A stretch of DNA of 64,000 nucleotides, from NCBI GenBank assembly GCA_025200525.1, contig CM045762.1, positions 126,733,752 to 126,797,751 on the forward strand, in the 5' to 3' direction. Both the position numbers and the translations under genes were made by a program. This DNA comes from Camellia lanceoleosa (Eukaryota; Streptophyta; Magnoliopsida; Ericales; Theaceae). Below, piece by piece: positions 36,205 to 47,151 of this stretch (within the stretch, counting starts at the first letter, position 1; each line of letters opens with the position of its first letter). The notes under the pieces are model-generated. The model did no database searches. It had not been told where the DNA came from and worked only from the letters and a program-made list of their open reading frames with translations.

Positions 36205-37523
36205 TAGAGGCCGAGGCCCATGCCGAAGGGGCCGTGGAAAGGGATCTAACCCTTACCAAGTACAAAATCCATATCATATAGAATTTATATGGCTTCAAAC
36301 TGCCCTTAACTGTAAAAAAAGGGAAATCTAGCCAAACGGCTAAAGATGTCCTCCTTACTCCTCCAGAACCATACATATAGAATACAGTAATTGAGGAAAC
36401 GGTCCTCTATATTAATATAGAAGATGAACGACGGATGTCCGATTCATGGGAAATCAAAACGAGGTATCTTACCACCCAAAAATTTTCACCTCATTTTGAT
36501 TAATACAGATACATTTATAAACAGATGCTAATTGACACTGCTTCGATTGAGTTCAAACATACTCTGGATGATCCCAATTGAACTGCTAGTCCAATCAATT
36601 CCAGTAAAGCTACTATCCAGAAAATTATGCATATGGCTGCTTGGGGTATGCATCCCCATGTTACCAGAACTTTGGATATCCGTGATAAGGAATCTCGTTA
36701 TAGTTATTGGGATTATATTAATGCCTTTACTTGTGCATTCTATTACCAGAATCCTCCACGGAGCCATTCTTGGTTCCTCCGTATTGTTTCCAATGTTCTA
36801 AAAAACGATCTACCCAATTGGTTTCTCGTTTGTTGGGATAAATTTGGGCTCCAGTTAGAAGTTTTTCCAGAACCGATTAAGCTGGCATTTAGTGAATGGC
36901 AAATTGCTTACAGCCGTCTTCCAGTATACAAAGACATTTCAATGCCTAAATCAGTAGTTCATTTTGTTATTCACTTTGGAATTCCATGGATATGGAAATG
37001 GGATTTCCAATGTGATTACCAGAATAAAGTTTCACGACTTAAAAGAGTATTCTTTGTGAAATGGTGGACAAAGGGGCTTAATACCCCTAAACAATCGTAG
37101 GAAATGTTACAGAAAATTCTTGCTTACACCAAAGCATGCGGGGAGGCTGTTCCCAAATTACTCCCAGAAACTCCAGTCATTAAAAATCCTTTTGTTCAAA
37201 TTCTCACTGACTTAAGGCAAAGGTTCCCAGATTTATCAGAACAGGAATTAATAGTCAAAAGTGTGGACTTTATGAAGGAACAGTTTCTTCAATCCATCTC
37301 CAGTGATGACACCAGTATGAAGTTTGTTGCCAGTAGTCAAGGACTTGACCATGAGGAAGACCCAGACCAAGAGGAAAATTAGTTCGCAGTTCTTGTCGGA
37401 GAATCTCAAGACCCTGCTAACAATGAGCCTAATCTTGGTGACTTTTGGGACTCTCTGACTAGTCTCATTGCAAAAAAAATTGATGAGGAAAAAGACAGGA
37501 AAGGAAAAGGAAAGGCTGAATAA
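36197..37523 (+). pseudogene. pararetrovirus copy 2: ORF2, unknown function
   Basis: The ATG at 36197 overlaps the ORF1 stop by 8 nt (ATGTCTAG). The protein starts MSSRGRGP and has the same aromatic-rich core and acidic Lys-rich end as copy 1, ending at TAA 37521-37523. Frame breaks lie near 36325, 36480-36590 and 37100. The two longest clean frames are 36627-37100 and 37104-37382. The tight start-stop overlap suggests that ORF2 was translated by reinitiation or a similar mechanism. No family is recognised. Confidence 0.7.
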
Positions 37524-37793
37524 CCTTGTCCACCACTAGAATGACTTTTCAGCAGCGTTGGCACAACACGACAAAAACAAAATAATTACTTTAGCCGAAA
37601 GTAAATGCCTTGTCAGCCATCCAGCATAAATCATACAGCCGTCCATATAGCTATCCACTACAGGACAATGAAGATAAGGTGCTGAGTCATCATCAGATCA
37701 ACCGAGGATAAGGATGATCGACTCCACCCACCAATGACACACCACCTATCCTCAGCCTTACCTTATCTTATCTTTGATTTGTCTATATAAGGG

Positions 37794-37855
37794 ATAGCCT
37801 CACCCTTGTTGAGGACAAGCTTTTCATATTTTTCAGTTTTAAAATTATCAGTGTG

Positions 37856-37887
<32 letters not shown>

Positions 37888-37929
37888 AGCCGGTACACCC
37901 TCTGTAAGCCTTCTCCGTTACTTAATAAA
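37794..37929 (+). promoter_or_regulatory. pararetrovirus copy 2 promoter and poly(A) signal
   Basis: TATATAA is at 37794-37800 and AATAAA at 37924-37929. The CT-run between them has expanded to a perfect microsatellite (about 37861-37887) compared with copy 1. Otherwise the arrangement is as at 26872-26997. Confidence 0.72.
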
Positions 37930-37979
37930 AAGTCTGCAGGTTGATTGTAAGTATTTCTTTACTTTTAATGTTTTAATGT

Positions 37980-38195
37980 ATGCCTGTAAATACTCCTGTT
38001 GAATTAAATGCTTTATTAGAATATGATAAGTAACGTCATAATTATTGGCTGACTGTTGATAATCTCCATTTATAGACTGTAAGAGTAATACATCTGCAGA
38101 ATTTTATTATTTTGATACAACGAACAGATAAGCAGATCTAGGAGTAGATCTTCTTGTTGGCAGCGGCCATCCAACCACCACCCCCTCTACAGTAA
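37980..38195 (+). pseudogene. pararetrovirus copy 2: short leader ORF with in-frame stops
   Basis: It has the same 72-codon length as the copy 1 frame. The TAG at 38073-38075 is at the identical codon. One extra TAA (GATAAGTAACG context, about 38031) is private to this copy. Position and start (MPVNTP) match copy 1. Confidence 0.5.
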
Positions 38196-38419
38196 AATTA
38201 TGAGACCATATATGGCATAATTTGAATTTAATACAATGATAATATGAACAGTAATATTCCTAGGTATGTGGTAGGTGAGGGTAGAACAATGTTAGGTTGA
38301 GGAGGACGTCACCCAAGTCGCGTAAAGGTAGATCGGTTTAGCAGTGTTTGTGGTTAGGTCGTATCCTTGTAAACTGTTGACAGATGTACTTAGCTTTACC
38401 CTGTGTAAAGCACCTCAAT

Positions 38420-38489
38420 TGGTATCAGATCCATTCTTGATTCCTCCGTATTGTTCCCAATGTTCTCAAAAACGATCTACCCAATTGAA
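38420..38489 (+). other. right primer site of copy 2 joined to a displaced ORF2 piece
   Basis: TGGTATCAGATCCA (38420-38433, one change) is followed by about 57 bp from ORF2 (attcttgattcctccg onward). The junction is the same as at 27488-27556, so it was present before the duplication. Confidence 0.8.
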
Positions 38490-38617
38490 TTATGTGTAGC
38501 TTTTAAAAGAAAAATCCACTTGGATTCAACCTAGATATTCTTTGTGTATAAATGAGTTAATGAATGCAACAATGAGGAACATAGACAACATAATTTTTAC
38601 ATTCGAAGAGACACAAT

Positions 38618-39050
38618 ATGAAGAAGTCATTCATTCTCTTGGCCATCTTAAGATTTCACTTGTTTTTCTCAACCACCATGGGTGATCTTTTTCATGATTT
38701 TTTCCCATCATATGTGGTTCATATCATCAACAACCTTCCAACCAACTCCGCACCTTTGCAAGTTCGTTGCCAATCCAAAGACGATGATCTTAGAATGCAA
38801 ACACTTGGAAATGGTCAAGATTTCAATTGGAAATTCGCAATCAACTTTACAGGGACCAATCTTTTCTTCTGCCATTTTTATTGGGATGCCAAAGACATAA
38901 GTTTTGATGTTTTCGATAGCCAACTAGACTCTTATTGCTACTGGTCCTTCTTCACAAGATAATTACTGCTACTAGAGTGTCAGAGCTGATGGCTTTTATA
39001 TCAGCAATGGTGTGACGGCATTTACAAAAATCAATAATTGGACTCCTTGA
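38618..39050 (+). pseudogene. S-protein homologue, frameshifted duplicate
   Basis: This copy shares start, signal peptide and core with the intact gene at 27689-28120 (VHIINNLPTNSAPLQVRC and onward). After SYCYW a 1-nt gain changes the frame and a TAA follows at 38960, giving 114 residues. Further on, the Trp codon equivalent to YCYWSA has become TAG. The second disulphide partner and the C-terminal DGFYISN are lost. It is probably non-functional. Confidence 0.85.
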
Positions 39051-39306
39051 TTGTTTTATTTATTTATGATATAAGAGCTTATGCATCAGCCATCATTTCG
39101 TGTTTGGCTTATCAATAATTTAAATGCAAAATAATATATCAATCTACGATCTATTTATCTATCATCTTCTACTATTTTAAAAAGCAGAACAAGCCTTGTG
39201 TTTTCTAAAATTGAAAAGGAATTCAAGCTTTTTGTAAAAAATTAAAATGATCACATTCTAGTTATTAGGCTGTAAAAGACTTCCAAAAATATTACTGGAT
39301 GCCAAT

Positions 39307-41677
39307 TGTCATGCCCCCAAAATTCTTAACAAAGGATAATGAAGATTAACATCATTATCATTAATCAATCTTACAAATCAACATTCTTTGAGTATAATTA
39401 GAATTATGGATCCTCATTATTCGTAAAACCCATTCCTTTAGTGCTCAATAAACTTCCACATTTGTATTTCATAACATATTAGGAAATTACAAAAGGTCCA
39501 CATGCGAATATATATTCAACTTCCTCTAAGGTATGAATTTATTGCATGTGAGACATATAACGCAAAAGAAATAAAGTATATAAAAATGCCCTATAGGCTA
39601 CAAGTTCCAAGGCTTAGGCCCGATTATAAACAAATAGTTATTGAACCCATTCAAGTATAGCCATTGGCTTGTCAAAAGAAACAAATAACTATACAAATGA
39701 GCGTTGTGCTCTATAACATCCAATCCGCATTCACTTAGGCGGAATCACTACATCCTTTCCTACAACAAATCCACTAAGGGTGAGCATTAAGCTAGTAGAG
39801 AAATCTTTACAAAGTATATACGTTTTACACAATTTTATACAATAAGTACAATGCCATGTCATGCTCAAAATAAACAGTTTTCTCATTTTGTAAATCTTAT
39901 GCTCAATGCTCATTTAAAAATGTAATCAAAACAAAGATTCCAATATCAATCTGGCGGTGGTAAATATGGCTCAGGTAATCACTAGATTAGTGTCTGCAAG
40001 TAGGTCCCTCAAGGCTCCACCAAATCCCACTTTATCGGTTCCTAACAAGAAGGCACGTGATATCTGCCTCATGCGTGTTTTTGGTCTTTAACCCTAGACA
40101 CTCAAGCCAACCTAATTGTCAAACTACACTCCGTATCTAGACTTACCAAACATATTTACTCCAAAACAAGTCAAAACGAAATTCATTTTACAAACAACTT
40201 CTCTTTTCAATGAGTAACTTCTAATGCCAATTATAAAACAAAGATAATGAAAGTGACATGAAACGATAATGCAATATATATATATATATCAATACGTTGT
40301 GAACATTCCAATTTTCTCAACAATTCATCATTTCATCCACATAAATTTTTTTTTTTCGATTTTGATCAATTTCTCAAATCTCTACTCAATATATATATAT
40401 ATATATATATATATCGTATATATTCCAAGAGATAAATAACATTAACATATCACAAGTATCTCCCTTCTCGATGATCAAGTAATTCCCAACATTAATCTTC
40501 ATTTCCAAGCATTATCCTTTCAAGACAATTTTTAACAATCAACCATATATGATTTTTCAATATCAATTTCTCTTCCTCATGGAATTTCAACAATAAGGAT
40601 AATTATATCAACTTTCTCATCATTTCTTAACAATGTTATTCTTCTAAACATGTATTTTTACACAACTTATTCCTTTCCACATTTCCAAAAGTCTAGGATT
40701 TTCACCAAAACTAGGGTTTATCATTTTTGTAAAGATTTTTCTCAAATGACACTTACAACCAAAAACATGACCCATAACCTCAAGAGTTTAAGGAAAATTT
40801 TAGATAAACCCACTTTTGAAGTCACATAAAGCTCAATGAACAAAGCCCTAACCCCACGCATATGAAATTAACCTTGAAATAGCCATATAATTACAAAAAT
40901 GTGTATATATGTCAAAAAAATCGCTACCTCAAGCTATGGAGGAAGAAGATGAGAAAATCTCTAAAAAAGTTTACTATCGAAAGTTGATCTCCACCACACA
41001 AGATGTTGGCCTTGATGAGCTCTCCAATATTGATGAGAAACTAGGGCCAAATCTCTAATGGATTTGGAGAAATCAAGAAATTAATGGTGGTTGTTGGGTG
41101 TTTTTAGAGAGATGGATGAGACTAAGAGATGAGAAATGTTTACATAGAGAGAGAGAGAGGGAGAGGGAGAGAGATGTAAGTTGTAATGATGAAAAAGTGG
41201 GGAAAGACTCAATAAATGAGCTAAAAAGGCAAGAAAAATAGGTGTGGGATGCACTTTCTCGCACGTATGGGCCCCTTGGCTGAATGTGTAGCGCTTCCTT
41301 CCCGCACGTGCGATGCCCACCACCGCACATGTGGTTTCTCAAAGTTAGAAACTTGCCCAAAACTTTCCTTATCAGGCACGTGAGGCTATCACCCTTGTAT
41401 GTGCGGCCCAAACCCAATTTCAAAATTGGCTGTACGAGTGAAATGGTACCTAGGCAAAATTTTATACTTAAGGAAAAACACATCCTCCCGGTTCTGTTCT
41501 CATGCAAGAAATTAAAATCTTTGCTGAAAGAAGATTTAGAAAACTAAAACAAATGAGGTATGAAACAAGGTACAATCACACGGCTAACGAGGCCTCGAAT
41601 TGGAATTAAGAGTCCGTAATATAAGCCTAAATGGGAAACAAATAGGAAAGCAATCGGATTATATACTTAGGACATCA
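39307..41677 (-). repeat. chromovirus 3' LTR
   Basis: It runs from TGTCATGCCC to GACATCA (TG...CA) and is followed by the polypurine tract. It is 2371 bp long. Its first 2.15 kb are duplicated at 28377-30562. AT microsatellites lie at about 40275-40289 and 40389-40415, and a GA run near 41150. Confidence 0.85.
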
Positions 41678-41680
41678 CAA

Positions 41681-41692
41681 CCTCCCCACCTT
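41681..41692 (-). other. chromovirus polypurine tract
   Basis: On the minus strand this is AAGGTGGGGAGG, ending three bases before the LTR start TGATGTCC. Position and composition fit plus-strand priming. Confidence 0.75.
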
Positions 41693-42129
41693 AAGAAATT
41701 TCAGCCCCGAAATTAAACTACTCTCCTCCAACAAGTCCAAGACAATAACAACAAGAACAATAATTTGATCATAGTTCGGAGATCACAATCTTGACAATAA
41801 CTCCTCAAATTCTAATAATTTCAATAGAACCAAAGTCATAACACCAACAACGCTATTAACGCAATTCTATGCATGGATGTTCAATAATAAAGAAAAGCTC
41901 TCAACAATAATCTATATAATGGTCATGAACATAAATTTCAATGAAAAATTCGATAACTCAATGAGATTCTCATGTTCAAAAACAAGAAGAAGTTAACATG
42001 TGTTTAGCAATTACAATGCTCCACTCCCCAAAACCCATAAGAAGGTACTACAACTTTAATTCATCTAAGTGTTCTCAAATAATTTCGGATACTTAGAGCG
42101 GACTTCCACCTCTCTTTCCAAAGTTGCTT

Positions 42130-43260
42130 TCTTAGCCTTGTGGATGCCCCCACAACACTTTCATTAATGGTATGGTTTCGCCCCTCAACATTTGTTCTCG
42201 GGTATCTAGAATTTGAATTGGTCTCTCTTCATATGAGGCATCCTCATCTACCTCAAAATCTGCCCAATGAAGTACATACAAAGCATCGAGTTCGTATTTA
42301 TAAGTCGTTGGAATATGGAGTATGTCATGAACCTTGGAAAGTTTGGGCGGTAAGGCCAAACGGTATGCTACCTCCCTAATCTGCTCTAGAATCTAACAAG
42401 GCCCGATGAACATCAGAGATAACTTTCCACTGTTTCCAAAACCCGTCTTGGTAAAATCTTAAGAAACACATGATCACTGACTTCAAAGGATAGGGGTTGT
42501 CTCCTCTTGTCAGCATAACTCTTTTGTCAGCTTTGAGTTGTAGCTAACTTTTTTCTAATTAGAACAATTTTCTCGGTCGTCTAACTAACTCCAAACCCAA
42601 CATTGATGCATTTCCCACCTCGGCCCAACAAACAAGTGAACTACAAGGTCGGCCATACAAGGCCTCAAACAGTGCCATCCTAATACTTGCTTGGTAATTA
42701 TTGTCATAAGCAAACTCAATCAACGGTAGATGCCTCTTCTAAGACCCTTAAAATCAAGAGTGTAAGCTTTAAGCATGTCCTTCAAAATCTGTATGATGCG
42801 CCTAGATTGCCCGTCGATCTCAGGATAATAAGAGGTGCTAAGAGTCAACTTAGTTCCCAGCGCCTCTTGAGGGCTCTGCCACAACCGGACTGTGAAACGT
42901 GGGTCTTTATCCAAAACAAAGGTCACCGAGATCCCGTGGTCTTAAACTATGTCTCTTATGTATAACTCTGCCAAATAATCGATTGAATCACCCGTGCACA
43001 TAGGGATGAAGTGTGTATACTTAGTCAACCTATCAACAATCACCTAGACTGCGTCATTACCCTGTTGTGTCCTTGAAAGCCCAACTACAAAATCCATGGT
43101 AATGTGCTCCTATTTTCACTCGACAATAGGCAAGGGTTTTAACAAACACGTTGATTTCTGGTGCTCGACCTTCACTTATTAACAAATAAGGCATTTCAAA
43201 ACAAATAAGGCTACATCTCTTTTCATACCCCTCTACCAAAATTGATGGCTAAGATTATGG
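42130..43260 (-). pseudogene. chromovirus integrase with chromodomain-type tail, decayed
   Basis: Around 43100-43060 the minus strand shows MDFVVGLSR.QQGND, with the first catalytic Asp. At 42926-42720 it shows DKDPRFTVRLWQS, which holds the second Asp, then YYPEIDGQSRRI, where the usual Glu of the DGQSER motif is changed to Arg. At 42359-42132 the C-terminus shows LPPKLSKVHDILH, SYEERPIQILD and KVLWGHP, as in chromoviruses, which use a chromodomain to target heterochromatin. Frames are broken in between. Confidence 0.82.
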
Positions 43261-43450
43261 TACATTTTAGTGCCTTCTAGATGCACTGCAAGACGTGAAT
43301 AGTGAAACTCTTAAAGTATCTCTTCTCTACAAGATTCTGGCATGAACAAAGATTTAGGTACCTCATACTCAAATCTGGGTAGATGTTCAAACTCTTCTCT
43401 TCCTTCCCATTGGAGATTCTCTCACAGATTATCTCCACTTCCTGGTCACC

Positions 43451-44660
43451 CTATTGTACTTCTAAGATTTTACTAAGCAAGGTAGGTTGTGCAATTATGG
43501 CGAACAAGATAGCACCCTCACTAGACTTGTTAAGATGCAAGTTGAACTGGCCAACGTCACCCAACATCTCCCATTCCTGAATGGCCACACTTGCCACATT
43601 GCTCACAAATTTTTGCCTTAAGGCATTGGCCAAAACATTAGCCTTTCCCGGATGATAATATAACTCGAAGTCATAGTCCTTTATAAACTCCATCCACCTC
43701 CGTTGACGCAAATTCAAATCATTTTGGGAAAATAAATATTTTAAACTCTTGTGATCGGATAAGACATCAAACTTCTCACTGTATAAGTAACACCTCCAAA
43801 AATTCAAGGCAAAAATCACTGCCTCTAGTTCTAAATCATGGGTATGGTAGTTTTTCTCATGGATTTTCAATTGTCGTGAGCCATAAGACACAACATTCCC
43901 CTTTTATATCAACATACAACTAAACCCATCCCGGGACGCATCAAATATACCAGATAACCCAAACCCTTTTTAGGATTATCAAAACCAATGCGGTGGTCAA
44001 TCTAGTCTCAAGTTATTAGAATGATTTCTCACAAGCATTGTTCCACACAAATTTAATACATTTTCTTGTCACCTAGTCAATGGTACAGCTAATCTAGAGA
44101 AGTCTCTCACAAAACGGTGATAATACTCGGCTAACCTCAAGAAACTCTAAATCTCAAAAATATTTTTGGGTTGTTCCCAATCTTGCATGGCGTCTATCTT
44201 GGAAGAGTCAATAGTTACTCATTCCCCTGACACAATATGGCCTAGAAATGTCACTTCCGTGAGCCAAAACTCACACTTCTCAAACTTGGCATGCAATTTG
44301 TGCATCCTAAGCAAGTCAAGCATTATCCATAAGTGCTCCTTCTATTCCTCCTTGGAAGGAGAATCTATCAAAATGTCATCTACAAAGAAGACCACAAATC
44401 GATCTGAGAACTCCCGAAAGACTCGATTCATCAAGTCCATAAATGAAGTCGGTGCATTTGTAAAACCAAATTGCATGACTAAGAACTCATAGTGGCCATA
44501 ATGTGTATGAAAAGCTATTTTCTAGATGTCCTCCTTAACTCTCAACTAATGATACCCTGAATTAATCTTTGAAAAACAACAAGACCCGTTAAGTTGGTTA
44601 AATAAGTTATCTATTTTGGTAGTGGATACTTGTTCTTAAAGGTAACTTAATTCAACTTGT
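43451..44660 (-). pseudogene. chromovirus RT and RNase H, decayed
   Basis: The RT catalytic box reads FVDDIL (about 44374-44385) in the frame [13 protein letters not shown]. Downstream, 43891-43451 is a clean RNase H frame: [38 protein letters not shown] and the [13 protein letters not shown] end. The upstream RT palm is broken into short frames. Confidence 0.85.
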
Positions 44661-44879
44661 GATAATTGATTCACAACTGCGATGACCCATCATTCTTCTT
44701 TACAAAGAGAGTCGACACTCCCCAAGGTGACGTAATAGGGCGAATGAAGCCCTTATCTAAAAGTTCTTGGAGTTGGATCTTCAACTCATGCAACTCGGCG
44801 GGTGCAAATCTATATGGTGCCATGAAAATTGGTGTTGCGTCAGGCACTAAGTCAATGGAGAATTCAATCTCTTAGTGTG

Positions 44880-45560
44880 GTGGTAACTTGGTGAGATCTT
44901 TTGAAAATATGTATAGATACCTGCAAACTACCCTCAGTAAATCCCCTTGAACAACCTTACCCTCATAGGCTAATGAAATGGCAAATAGGAATCTAAGTTC
45001 TCCTTGACCCTTAAGGTCATACAACGGCGTAATCGAACCATCACCTCGATTACATAAGAAATAAAAACAATCCCTAGTTGGTGTGCATACAGACACTCTA
45101 TGGTGCTCACAATCTATCGTGGCTCAAAAGTGAGTTAACCAATCCATTCCCAAAATAATATTGAAGATGTGCATGTCTAAGACAATGAAATTAAAAGAGA
45201 GTCAGTGATCTACAACCTCAATCTCGCAAGAGCGGTACACTCGTCCCAATGCCACTCTACCTAACCTAAGGACTCAATCCACAATAGAGTCTCTATATGA
45301 TCAATCTCTAACCCCAAAGCAAGGCAAAAGTAGTAGATATAAATGAATGTGACACACCGGTATCAATGAACACACTAGCCAATGAATTGAACACAATTAA
45401 ATTATCTCTCACAACGTAGGATCTTAGTAACTGATTTGGCATGGTAAACACATACACACAGCCCTGCAGCCTCTAGTTAACTTGCTCATCTCTCAGAACA
45501 TAGGCCTGTTATACTGACCGAGCCGAAGTGGCTCCCAAAACAGCTCGTGAGGTCTGGATT
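44880..45560 (-). pseudogene. chromovirus aspartic protease region, decayed
   Basis: The active site DTG is at 45356-45364 in the context SVFIDTGVSHS. An IILGMDWL motif follows near 45150, as in chromovirus proteases. A frame from 45096 continues towards RT. Stops separate these parts. Confidence 0.78.
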
Positions 45561-46731
45561 GAGTGAGCCTATTGGTGGTTTTGCACCTTCCTCGACCCTA
45601 ACGTGCAAGATGCACCTTCCTACTACAGGCATGCTCTTTTCATATAGTCCGATTGACCATACTAAAAATATGTAGATCCTTGTCCCCTACTCTAGGACTG
45701 ACTCTAAGATTGGTTAGGTGATAGTGGTGGTAACATTTGTTGCCCTCCTCCCTTCTGTGAGTAGGAATTGGCCTTGTGGCCTAGCTGGCCATATTCAAAG
45801 TAATAAAACCCTCCATGAGCACTCTTTCTCGGGCCAGCACTAGGTAGCGAAAAAGTAGATCTAGACTGTTGTGACTGAGATTGGGATGAAGCGAATCCCC
45901 TATGCTTTATGCTAAGTCTAAAGTCCCTCTGTGACTCCTACCCTCTAGACCTCGAATCCCGAACTCTCTCCTCCTCAATTTGAATAATAATCTCAATATG
46001 TGCCGCCGCCTCCACAAAACGGTCATTGTTCCAGATCATGTCCCTAGCAACCTTAAATAAGATCTTGGTTCTCAACCTCTTCTAAAATTCTATGCAACAG
46101 TGTTCCTCCATTGCCACCAACTTTGGTGCAAACAGGGACAAACTAGTAAAGGTCACTTCGAACTCAGCCACCGACATACTCAACTATTTAAGATCCTATA
46201 ATTCTTGCCTTAGTCTCTCCCTAGCAGTGGGAAGTAGGTATTTATCCTGGAAAGCAATGACAAACACCTCCCAAGTTGCCTTGATTCTGCCTTTGGCGTA
46301 CTTCTAGCATTAGCCAGCATCATTTTTTAGTTGATAACTCACTAGGGTCACCCTAAGCTCTCCATCATCTATGCAAAGCATCTTGAAAGTCTTCAGAGTT
46401 TGCTCGAGCCATTCAACTGCCTACTTTAGCTCTAGGCCACCATGGAACTCATTTGATTTGGCTCGCAAAAAACTCTCGAGGTGAGAAAGCTCGCTCTCAT
46501 TTCCATGGCATTCTTTTCGGCTTGGTTCTCTGCCTTCAAGATAATCATGGATTCTCTCAAAGCCCCCGCCATTTCTCGGGCTAAGATGCCCATAACGGCT
46601 TCGCCAGCTTACCCCGAGACTGTTGTTTATCCTAGTTGCTTGACAATATTAGCTTGGTCAAAGCCCTTCTCTTACACTAGAATGTTTTGGACCGGTACTT
46701 AATGAACACCTCCACGTGCTCTTCCCGACAT
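45561..46731 (-). pseudogene. chromovirus gag, decayed
   Basis: The start MSGRARGGVH is encoded at 46731-46702 and then meets a stop. Downstream fragments are Gag-like, and near 45790-45760 a zinc knuckle is visible as FEYGQLGHKA, with Cys replaced by Tyr. Many indels separate the parts. Confidence 0.68.
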
Positions 46732-47136
46732 CCTAGCAAAAAATAAACATAAATGAATTTAGCACATAATTACACTTGTGCTTGTAACCAAACCTCACAC
46801 ATTCTACTACAACTATTAACAAGATTTCATTCCATGTAACACTTAGTTTTACTCTACATAAACACTTAATCACATATGGATTACATTCTTAAGATGAAAT
46901 TTGCCCCATGAAATACCGAGAATTCCTATTAGAATGAGCATTGATTAGATGCCCTTCTAATAAGACTTCAAGGAATTTAATAGGCGTAAATAACATCCTA
47001 AAAGTTCAATCACATACCCATTTAGTCATATAAGCATGTTATCACATAACACGAAATATGGAACACCTCTTAAGTACCAAAATGAACCTATTGTGGTAAA
47101 AGCATTTCAAGAAGCCCCAAGTGTTTAAACCCAGTA

Positions 47137-47148
47137 GCTCTGATACCA
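47137..47148 (-). other. chromovirus primer binding site, tRNA-Met type
   Basis: On the minus strand this is TGGTATCAGAGC, three bases downstream of the 5' LTR end. It is the same tRNA-Met primer as used by the pararetrovirus copies. Confidence 0.88.
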
Positions 47149-47151
47149 AGT

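Larger units (their letters stand above)
30563..38489 (+). mobile_element. endogenous pararetrovirus copy 2 (one genome length)
   Basis: A tRNA-Met primer site at 30589-30602 and a second one at 38420-38433 bracket 7.83 kb, within the normal 7-10 kb range of Caulimoviridae genomes. Between them lie ORF1 (movement, coat with zinc-knuckle remnant, protease, RT, RNase H), ORF2, promoter, poly(A) signal and leader. ORF1 has several frameshifts and stops, and RT and RNase H catalytic residues are changed, so it is a fossil. The 26 bp before the first primer site do not match the sequence before the second one, so they are filler or flank. Confidence 0.88.

Noticed and set aside
24421..38489. Firm assignment of the virus to Florendovirus
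   Set aside because: Gene order (a large ORF1 and one following ORF2) is compatible, but I cannot test the RT phylogeny here; only family level is supported.
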